From Calditrichia bacterium (lineage in GTDB: Bacteria; Calditrichota; Calditrichia; Calditrichales; Calditrichaceae): a stretch of 40,486 bases of DNA. Position 1 is the stretch's first letter; every line of letters begins with the position of its first letter. Made by a program: the position numbers and the translations under genes. Below the pieces are notes generated by a model. It was not told the origin of the DNA. It did not search any database and saw only the letters and a program-made list of their open reading frames with translations. Location of the stretch: positions 1 to 40,486 of the forward strand of contig JALSTK010000140.1 of the NCBI GenBank assembly GCA_026983775.1, read 5' to 3'. Shown piece after piece: positions 34,266 to 40,486 of the stretch.

Positions 34266-34853
34266 ATGTTGAAAAATCTTTTTTCTTCGGAAATACGAAT
34301 TAAGCTTCTGGGACAATTTCTACTTCATCCGCAGGAAAGTTTCCATCTGCGCCGATTAGCAAGGATGTTTAGCGCTTCTCCCCGTTCCATCGAACTGGAA
34401 CTAAAGAATCTTGAGCGCATCGGGTTGCTTAAAAACAATATCACCGGTAATGTTCATAATTATTCGGTTAATCCAGAGCATCCGCTTTATGTGGATTTGC
34501 AGAATATTTTTTTTAAAACGATCGGTATAAAAGAAAAATTAGCCGTGCATCTTAATTCTTTAATAAACAAAATAAGGTTTGCCTTCGTCTTCGGCTCTTT
34601 TGCAACCGGAAATATCACAGCTCAAAGCGACCTGGACTTGATGATTATCGGCAATGTCGCCTCTCTTGAACTTTCTTCGATTTTATTAAAAGCGGGTGAT
34701 GAAATCGGAAGAGAAATTAACTTTTCGGTTCTCAGAGAAGAGGAATTTAGAGAACGCTTAAAAAACAAGGACCATTTCTTAACGGCCCTTTATAACGGTA
34801 AAAAGATTTTTGTAGTCGGGGAAGACCGTGAATTTAAACGATTGGCTGAATAA
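34266..34853 (+). CDS. Winged-helix plus minimal nucleotidyltransferase (MNT) protein, antitoxin-like
   Basis: 195 residues from the ATG at 34266; an in-frame TTG at 34260 has no better support. Residues 1-75 are a winged helix (SFHLRRLARMFSASPRSIEL, then LERIGLLKNNITGNVHNYSV). Residues about 95-195 form a Pol-beta-type nucleotidyltransferase with GSFATG at 110-115, SDLDLMIIG at 121-129, and a third acidic position near Glu150 (GREINFSVL). In MNT-HEPN modules the MNT adds AMP to the HEPN toxin and neutralises it. The HEPN gene overlaps by 26 bp. The pair sits between cas3 and cas1. Confidence 0.82.
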   Translation: MLKNLFSSEIRIKLLGQFLLHPQESFHLRRLARMFSASPRSIELELKNLERIGLLKNNITGNVHNYSVNPEHPLYVDLQNIFFKTIGIKEKLAVHLNSLINKIRFAFVFGSFATGNITAQSDLDLMIIGNVASLELSSILLKAGDEIGREINFSVLREEEFRERLKNKDHFLTALYNGKKIFVVGEDREFKRLAE

Positions 34854-35268
34854 CGGTTGGCTCAAACCGCATCAGACCAGTAAAGAAGAAATACGGAACC
34901 TGATAAAAATCATCGAACGCGATTTGTCCGATGCAAAAATTACCGATATATCCAACGACTGGCGCTTTGCCATTGCTTATAATGCCGCCTTACAGATTTG
35001 CACAATTGCTCTTTATTGCAGCGGATATAAGGTTTCACGCAGCCAAAGCGAACACTACCGCACCATTCTGAGCCTCTCTTTAACACTTGGGGAGGAATAT
35101 ACTGCAATCAGAGATTACCTTAACGCCTGCCGCGCAAAACGCAATGTTAGCGACTATGATATGATCGGTACTATTTCCAACACAGAAGTCAAAGAACTAT
35201 TGGAAGTTGCTTCCCGTTTATTTGATCAAATCAAAATATGGATCGCCGGCAACTGTCCTGATAAATAA
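34828..35268 (+). CDS. HEPN domain protein, toxin-like partner of the MNT protein
   Basis: 146 residues from the GTG at 34828, preceded by GGGGAAG. The all-helical HEPN pattern is seen in SNDWRFAIAYNAALQICTIA and LEVASRLFDQIKIWI. The usual RNase motif R-x4-6-H is replaced by CRAKRNVSDYD: Arg105 and Asn106, with Tyr110 where the His is expected. RNxxDY is common in one branch of HEPN proteins, and Tyr110 could be the residue modified by the MNT. Whether the protein is an active RNase is therefore open. It overlaps the MNT gene, as expected for translational coupling in a toxin-antitoxin pair. Confidence 0.75.
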   Translation: MNLNDWLNNGWLKPHQTSKEEIRNLIKIIERDLSDAKITDISNDWRFAIAYNAALQICTIALYCSGYKVSRSQSEHYRTILSLSLTLGEEYTAIRDYLNACRAKRNVSDYDMIGTISNTEVKELLEVASRLFDQIKIWIAGNCPDK

Positions 35269-35313
35269 AAATATTATTTAAATGAAATGTATTTGTTAAA
35301 AGGTAATGTTCCA

Positions 35314-35472
35314 ATGCAACTTATACTCAACACCTTCGGTTCTTCTCTGCGCAAATAAAGCCAAATGTTTCCGGTGCTCAGTGGAGAGGCCAAACATAAA
35401 ATCGCCTCTGCCAGGCTGAAATCCATACTCATCTCCACCGGCACCCTGCAAAAGACGAAAAAGCAGAAATGA
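35314..35472 (+). pseudogene. Broken second copy of the cas1 5' end
   Basis: The ATG at 35314 opens MQLILNTFGSSLRK and meets TAA at 35356. In the same frame SQMFPVLSGEAKHKIA and SARLKSILISTGT continue before homology is lost and TGA follows at 35470. The intact Cas1 (35826) begins MQLILNTFGASLRKEGQMFL and VLSGDTKHKIAAGKVESILI, so about 45 codons match with substitutions and one nonsense codon. This is a decayed duplicate or the stub of a replaced cas1. It lies between the HEPN gene and the palindromic operator. Confidence 0.85.
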
Positions 35473-35494
35473 TGAAGTTTTGGGGATAAATCAA

Positions 35495-35527
35495 TTTCAC
35501 TATATAGTGAAACACTATTTGGTGAAA
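35495..35527. promoter_or_regulatory. Palindromic operator-like site with partial direct repeat
   Basis: TTTCACTATATAGTGAAA (35495-35512) is a perfect 18-bp palindrome. Its right part, CACTATATAGTGAAA, is followed directly by CACTATTTGGTGAAA (35513-35527), which differs at two bases. Such doubled sites are typical regulator targets. The gene it once controlled is probably the eroded one just downstream. Confidence 0.55.
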
Positions 35528-35590
35528 AATATTGGACATATAAAAGTGTAAAATATATTTTAGGGTTGTCGGTAAATAATTAGACAGGTG

Positions 35591-35689
35591 TTGAATAATT
35601 TGACGGAAAGAGGCCTACTTAAAAAAGAAAAATCGCATTATGTATTTCAAGATGTATTTTTTGAGGAGTGGCTAAAAAAGTTTTTATAG
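35591..35689 (+). pseudogene. C-terminal remnant of an AAA-type ATPase gene
   Basis: The frame reads LNNLTERGLLKKEKSHYVFQ followed by DVFFEEWLKKFL and a stop. This L..L...GLL.K...xYxFxDxxFxxWL pattern is the winged-helix tail common to prokaryotic ATPases of the archaeal ATPase/DUF234-like type. No Walker motifs or start codon with ribosome site remain nearby. It seems to be what is left of a deleted gene between the operator at 35495 and cas1. The 35690-35825 stretch has no other recognisable content. Confidence 0.45.
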
Positions 35690-35825
35690 TTTTACTTTCA
35701 AAATAATATAAATCGGCGGCGCCTGGAGGGTAGGATCTGTTAAAAGGTTCCGGTAATATGCAAATCCGATCCGCTATATGTCTAAAGCCCTGCGCTGCGT
35801 TACCATAAACAGATAGGGCAATCCC

Positions 35826-36827
35826 ATGCAGCTCATCCTTAATACCTTTGGAGCCTCTCTGCGCAAAGAGGGTCAGATGTTTTTGGTACTCAGCGGAGAT
35901 ACCAAACATAAAATTGCCGCTGGCAAAGTGGAATCCATACTTATCTCTACCGGCGTACACATTTCCACCGACGCCGTGGAACTGGCTTTAAAAAACAATA
36001 TTGAAATTTTTTTGCTGGATAAATACGGCAATCCCATAGGCCGTTTCTGGCATGTACGCATGGGCAGCACCGCCCGCATACGTCGTGCCCAGTTGATGCT
36101 GAGCGAATCGGAAAACGGATTGCAGTTCGGCTTGCGCTGGGTGCGGGCTAAATTTGAAAATCAGATCGAATTCTTAAAGGCCCTGCGCAGCCGACGAACG
36201 CGTCTTTCGGCGGAACTGACCGCAGCGACGGAAAGTATTGCCGACAATCTGGAAAAATTAAATAACATAACCGGCGCAATCGAGGAAATCAGAGGCCGGG
36301 TTCTGGGTATCGAAGGTTCGGCCGGAAAAGTGTACTGGGACGTTTTTGCCAAACTTGTTCCCGGGCAATTCGCCTTTAACGGCCGCAGCAAACGTCCGGC
36401 CAAAGACGCCTTTAATGCTATTTTGAATTACGGTTACGGCGTGTTGTACGGTTTAACCGAAAAAGCGGTCATTCTATCCGGACTCGACCCCTACATCGGA
36501 TTTGTACATACCGATCATTATAACAAGGTTTCGCTGGTCTTTGACGTGATCGAGAAATACCGCATCTGGGCCGAGCAGTGCATCCTGCAATTATTCAGTA
36601 AAAAAGCCTTAAAAAAGAATTTTTTTGAAACCACCCGGGCCGGTATGTATCTCGGCGACGAGGGCAAAAAGGTATTCCTGCCCGCTTTCAACCAATTTTT
36701 AGATGAGCAGGTACGCTACAAAAAGCGCAATGTGCGCCGCCGCGACGTGATTCAACTGGAGCTGCACGCTTTCGCCCAGGAACTGTTAAAAACCACAAAG
36801 GACACAATGGAGAGAAAATTTAAATAG
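35826..36827 (+). CDS. cas1: CRISPR integrase Cas1 (type I-B)
   Basis: 333 residues, full length. Metal ligands are visible in VLGIEGSAGKVYW (Glu163), GFVHTDHYNK (His228) and SLVFDVIEKYR (Asp240/Glu243). Cas1 with Cas2 inserts new spacers at the leader end of the array. The last residues (TTKDTMERKFK) are encoded by ACCACAAAGGACACA, which resembles the hairpin repeats that begin 2 bp after the stop codon. The C-terminus may therefore have been rewritten by repeat insertion. A broken second cas1 start lies about 510 bp upstream. Confidence 0.95.
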   Translation: MQLILNTFGASLRKEGQMFLVLSGDTKHKIAAGKVESILISTGVHISTDAVELALKNNIEIFLLDKYGNPIGRFWHVRMGSTARIRRAQLMLSESENGLQFGLRWVRAKFENQIEFLKALRSRRTRLSAELTAATESIADNLEKLNNITGAIEEIRGRVLGIEGSAGKVYWDVFAKLVPGQFAFNGRSKRPAKDAFNAILNYGYGVLYGLTEKAVILSGLDPYIGFVHTDHYNKVSLVFDVIEKYRIWAEQCILQLFSKKALKKNFFETTRAGMYLGDEGKKVFLPAFNQFLDEQVRYKKRNVRRRDVIQLELHAFAQELLKTTKDTMERKFK

Positions 36828-36828
36828 A

Positions 36829-37240
36829 ACCACGAAGCACACAAAGAACACAGAGAATAAAAAAAACCAGAAAAAAGCCTTTGTGTTCTTTGTGCCCTTT
36901 GTGGTAAAAATTAATCATCTGTGGAGAAAAGGATTGAATATGACCACGAAGAACACAAAGTACACAGAGGGAGAAAAACCAAATAAAAACTTTGTGCTCT
37001 CTGTGCCCTTTGTGGTAAAAATTAATCATCTGTGGAGAAAAGGATTGAATATAACCACGAAGAACACAAAGTACACAGAGGGGGAAAAACCAAATAAAAA
37101 CTTTGTGCTCTCTGTGCCCTTTGTGGTATAAATAGAACCTCTGTGGAGAAAAGGGTTGACAGGAACCACGAAGCACGCAAAGTACACAAAGACTAAAGAA
37201 GTCAGAAAAAGGCCTTTGTGTTCTCTGTGCCCTTTGTGGT
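36829..37240. repeat. Four tandem hairpin repeats, about 75 bp each, 111-bp period
   Basis: Units lie at 36829-36905, 36943-37016, 37054-37127 and 37165-37240. Each starts ACCACGAAG(A/C)AC and ends TGTGCCCTTTGTGGT, so its ends pair to form a long imperfect hairpin around an A-rich loop. The linkers are nearly identical, about 37 bp, and contain ATCATCTGTGGAGAAAAGG. Units 2 and 3 are almost the same, indicating recent tandem duplication. Similar CACGAAG/CTTTGTGG elements are dispersed in many genomes. Open frames reported across this stretch are repeat artefacts. Confidence 0.85.
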
Positions 37241-37259
37241 TTAAATAAAGGAGGGTAAA

Positions 37260-37634
37260 ATGGAAGAGATCAATGAACTGTCTAATAAAATTATTGGGTT
37301 AGCATTGGATGTCCACAAAAATTTAGGGCCGGGCCTGCTTGAATCGGCTTATAAACAATGCCTTGCTTATGAATTATCCACGGCAAAGATACCTTTTGAG
37401 CTGGAGAAATCAATACCTGTCCAATATAAAAATGTATCCATTGATTGCGCTTTTCGGGCGGATTTTATAGTAGATGGTAAAATTATTCTTGAATTAAAAG
37501 CAGTTGAAAAATTATTGCCGATTCATGAAGCACAACTTCTTACCTATTTAAAAATAACCGGTATCAAATTGGGTTTACTGTTTAATTTTAATGTTCAGCT
37601 TCTTCGTAACGGGATTAAGCGGCTAATCTTATGA
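37260..37634 (+). CDS. GxxExxY family protein (PDDEXK-like)
   Basis: 124 residues, the standard length of the GxxExxY family (PF13366). GPGLLESAYKQCLAYEL gives the name motif near residue 23, followed by FRADFIVDGKIILELKAVEK, in which D-x(n)-E-L-K fits a PD-(D/E)XK nuclease-like active site. The function is unproven; a nuclease fold is commonly predicted. AAGGAGGG stands five bases before the ATG. It lies between cas1 and cas2, where other I-B loci have no gene, immediately after the tandem hairpin repeats, so it may have arrived with them. Confidence 0.88.
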   Translation: MEEINELSNKIIGLALDVHKNLGPGLLESAYKQCLAYELSTAKIPFELEKSIPVQYKNVSIDCAFRADFIVDGKIILELKAVEKLLPIHEAQLLTYLKITGIKLGLLFNFNVQLLRNGIKRLIL

Positions 37635-37640
37635 TAATAA

Positions 37641-37967
<327 letters not shown>

Positions 37968-37972
37968 AGATT

Positions 37973-38560
37973 ATGGACAAGAATATAAAAATAACCCCGA
38001 CTGAAGTTTTGGAATACAATTATTGTCCGCGCTTTATTTATTTTATGAATGTACTGGCCATTCCTCAGTACGAAGAGCGGCGGTATCTGGTCCAGCGCGG
38101 CCGGGAAGAACACGCCAAACGTCTGGAGCGCAATAAAGAATATCTGTGGAAGAAGATCGGCGCGGTCGGCAGGCAGTCGGATGTAATGATAGATTCGGAA
38201 ACGCTGGGCCTGCGCGGTTTGGTAGACGAAATACTCACGCTCAGGGACGGTAGTTTAGCGCCGCTGGATTTCAAATTTTCGGACAGCGATCGTGTGTATC
38301 GTTCGCATAAAATCCAGATTTATTGTTATGCGCTTTTAATAGAAGAAGTTTTTGAAAAACCGGTAAAAAAGGGTTATATTTTCTACATCCGCGGCGGCAG
38401 TAAGCAGATTGAAATACCGGTAACCGAAGCGGCCCGCCGGCAGACCAGAGCGGATATTAAAGCCGTGTTGGAAATCATAGAGCGGGAAAAGATGCCCGGG
38501 CCGACTTCCGTGCGCAGCCGATGCGCCGACTGTACTTATAAAAATATTTGTGTTCGTTAA
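37973..38560 (+). CDS. cas4: CRISPR adaptation nuclease Cas4
   Basis: 195 residues. A RecB-type nuclease with an iron-sulfur cluster: Cys18 (EYNYCPRF) and Cys184, Cys187, Cys193 (SRCADCTYKNICVR). Nuclease residues are His47 (REEHAKR), Asp85 (GLVDEILT), Asp99 and Lys101 (PLDFKF), and QIYCYA. Cas4 trims prespacers and helps choose the PAM and orientation. It is the last cas gene, in the less usual order cas1-cas2-cas4, and directly borders the array leader. Confidence 0.93.
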   Translation: MDKNIKITPTEVLEYNYCPRFIYFMNVLAIPQYEERRYLVQRGREEHAKRLERNKEYLWKKIGAVGRQSDVMIDSETLGLRGLVDEILTLRDGSLAPLDFKFSDSDRVYRSHKIQIYCYALLIEEVFEKPVKKGYIFYIRGGSKQIEIPVTEAARRQTRADIKAVLEIIEREKMPGPTSVRSRCADCTYKNICVR

Positions 38561-38732
38561 GTTCTTTGACAATAAGAATTTAATATTATTGAGGATAGGA
38601 AGGATAAAATTTTTCCGCAAGCCATGAAAATCAGCAAAAAAACAACGATAAAGTACGAAGGAGAGAGGCTGTTACCAGGCAGAAAAGCGGTAGTTAACCC
38701 GTTAAAAATCAAATAATAAAAGAGAAAATGCT
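38561..38732 (+). promoter_or_regulatory. CRISPR leader
   Basis: 172 AT-rich bases between the cas4 stop and the first repeat, with no gene. TTGACA at 38566-38571 could be the -35 box of the array promoter, although no well-spaced consensus -10 box is visible. Its position next to the adaptation genes, and the ATTGAAAC end of the repeats facing away from it, show that the array is read on the plus strand and that new spacers enter here. Confidence 0.7.
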
Positions 38733-40486
38733 CTGTAAATCCCCATTCCACCATGACAAGGATTGAAACTTGCTCCGATATTATTATATTATCAATATGT
38801 ATTTCCCCTGTAAATCCCCATTCCACCATGACAAGGATTGAAACTAGAACGTGGTGGCTGGAATTGTAGACATGAATGGGCTGTAAATCCCCATTCCACC
38901 ATGACAAGGATTGAAACATCTTTGAGATTGTGAATGGCACAGTGATCCACATGACTGTAAATCCCCATTCCACCATGACAAGGATTGAAACTTGGACGGT
39001 TGACACTGTTACGGCAACTACAAGCGGGCTGTAAATCCCCATTCCACCATGACAAGGATTGAAACTCTTCAACACTATCATGCTTACTTAATTTTAACAG
39101 ATTGCTGTAAATCCCCATTCCACCATGACAAGGATTGAAACAACAAAAAAAGGCGTACCTAAGATTTTTCTCAAGTACCTGTAAATCCCCATTCCACCAT
39201 GACAAGGATTGAAACACTACACGCCTGGGGATGTATACTCGGCAGGTAGTCTCTGTAAATCCCCATTCCACCATGACAAGGATTGAAACCCCAAATCGGG
39301 ATTAATGTGCTGGTAGCCTCAATAAGCTGTAAATCCCCATTCCACCATGACAAGGATTGAAACATTCCGCTATATGATAGATTGATCGCTCAAAAATTCA
39401 TCTGTAAATCCCCATTCCACCATGACAAGGATTGAAACAGCGATGTGAATCGCCTATAATCCAGCATGGTTAAAACTGTAAATCCCCATTCCACCATGAC
39501 AAGGATTGAAACAAAAGCAGACATAGTTTTTTTAAGTCCGGTCTGAACTGTAAATCCCCATTCCACCATGACAAGGATTGAAACCCAGAATCGGGATTAA
39601 TGTGCTGGTAGCCTCAATAAACTGTAAATCCCCATTCCACCATGACAAGGATTGAAACTCAGGTTATGATCGCCGTGCATCTGAGTTAGTGAAACTGTAA
39701 ATCCCCATTCCACCATGACAAGGATTGAAACTCGATGAAGGTGAAGGCCGTTTTGCCGGATTTGCGAAAGCTGTAAATCCCCATTCCACCATGACAAGGA
39801 TTGAAACAAGATGAAAACGATTGCCGTGAAAAAACAGTATGCCTACTGTAAATCCCCATTCCACCATGACAAGGATTGAAACTATTGTATTGGACGGATG
39901 GCTCAAGCAAGTCTTTTCTGTAAATCCCCATTCCACCATGACAAGGATTGAAACTAATGTATCAAATGATTGGTGAACCCAAAATGTATCTGTAAATCCC
40001 CATTCCACCATGACAAGGATTGAAACAGGAGATCCGCGGGCTGCAAGAGGAATTGAATTTCGGCTGTAAATCCCCATTCCACCATGACAAGGATTGAAAC
40101 GCAAATTCAATGGCTATCAAAGGAAGCTCGGCTACCTGTAAATCCCCATTCCACCATGACAAGGATTGAAACCATATATCAACTACCTATTTTTTGTATT
40201 TTCATAGAAGCTGTAAATCCCCATTCCACCATGACAAGGATTGAAACATTTGGCTAATCTCATCGCCTACCTCACAGCAACGTATACTGTAAATCCCCAT
40301 TCCACCATGACAAGGATTGAAACCCGGAAATATGGTCTTGAGGCGCGGACCTCCGCAGGGCTGTAAATCCCCATTCCACCATGACAAGGATTGAAACGCA
40401 TACATTTTGAACCAACTTATCAATCATGCGAACTGTAAATCCCCATTCCACCATGACAAGGATTGAAACTACATGAAAAAGGAAAA
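38733..40486 (+). CRISPR. CRISPR array, 24 repeats of 37 bp, continuing beyond the window
   Basis: Identical 37-bp repeats begin CTGTAAATCCCCATTC and end ACAAGGATTGAAAC. They start at 38733, 38808, 38881, 38955, 39029, 39105, 39179, 39253, 39327, 39402, 39476, 39548, 39622, 39695, 39771, 39846, 39918, 39990, 40064, 40136, 40211, 40287, 40361 and 40433. The 23 complete spacers are 35-39 bp, and the 24th is cut by the window end. The ATTGAAAC end is the usual 8-nt crRNA 5' handle of type I-B. No repeat variant is seen, so the degenerate trailer end lies outside. Spacers 8 and 12 are near-duplicates. Minus-strand frames across the array are artefacts of the repeat. Confidence 0.99.

Noticed and set aside
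36820-37176. Open frames of 118 and 82 codons across the tandem hairpin repeats
   Set aside because: Internal peptide repeats follow the 111-bp DNA period; repeat artefact without protein-like composition.
38557-40454. Several minus-strand open frames with repeated SLSWWNGDLQ or NPCHGGMGIY peptides
   Set aside because: They are the reverse complement of the 37-bp CRISPR repeat read through open spacers; no ribosome sites and the frame shifts with spacer length.

Overview
This window looks like a chromosomal segment of a free-living, didermic (Gram-negative) bacterium of moderate GC content. An outer membrane is implied by a phosphate-selective porin, a FadL-type barrel protein and several exported proteins. 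The mix of an OprO/P-type porin, a signal-peptide-bearing MEMO-AMMECR1 fusion, membrane-embedded spermidine-synthase-like proteins, a subtype I-B CRISPR locus and dispersed CACGAAG..TTTGTGG hairpin repeats would suit the FCB/Calditrichota side of the tree. No rRNA or tRNA is present, so the taxonomic guess is weak.

Region 1 (1-7496, minus strand) is a tight run of seven genes: CYTH-like, CYTH, a TctC-TctB fusion, TctA, a PhoU-like DUF47 protein, a PiT phosphate permease and a phosphate-selective porin cut by the window edge. The last three together form an outer-to-inner-membrane phosphate route. Divergent from it (7952-11688, plus) is a translationally coupled PhnD-like binding protein, a histidine kinase and an NtrC-type sigma54 activator. 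The roughly 455 bp between them hold three ACGAA-type dyads and two -24/-12-like elements, one facing each way. The three-gene sensor module may therefore control the phosphate/TTT operon.

Region 2 (11660-25720) is housekeeping and hypothetical. It holds a FadL-like protein and a YtfJ-like protein (minus), a stand-alone aromatic amino acid ammonia-lyase of the HutH type (plus), and an exported C1-family peptidase (minus). A plus-strand operon follows: cyclic-nucleotide-binding protein, AI-2E family permease, small membrane protein, thiamine-binding UPF0045 protein, dUTPase-like protein and MEMO-AMMECR1 fusion. A minus-strand operon completes the region: SGNH hydrolase-TPR, Bcp peroxiredoxin and a multi-spanning spermidine-synthase-like protein. 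A small DUF2582 winged-helix gene with clear promoter and terminator (25960-26266) marks the boundary.

Region 3 (26536-40486, plus) is a subtype I-B CRISPR-Cas locus: cas6, cas8b, cas7, cas5, cas3, cas1, cas2, cas4, then a leader and 24 identical 37-bp repeats running off the window end. The cas genes are interrupted by accessory pieces. These are a protein of five 48-residue Myb/SANT-like repeats preceded by four heptamer iterons, a SWIM-protein remnant, an MNT-HEPN toxin-antitoxin-like pair with its own operator-promoter, a broken second cas1 5' end, a palindromic operator with an eroded ATPase remnant, four tandem hairpin repeats, and a GxxExxY protein. Two spacers (8 and 12) are near-identical but not identical. 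The most interesting unit is the CRISPR locus with its embedded regulator and toxin-antitoxin pair. It resembles a cas locus carrying its own addiction or control module, though this is inference.
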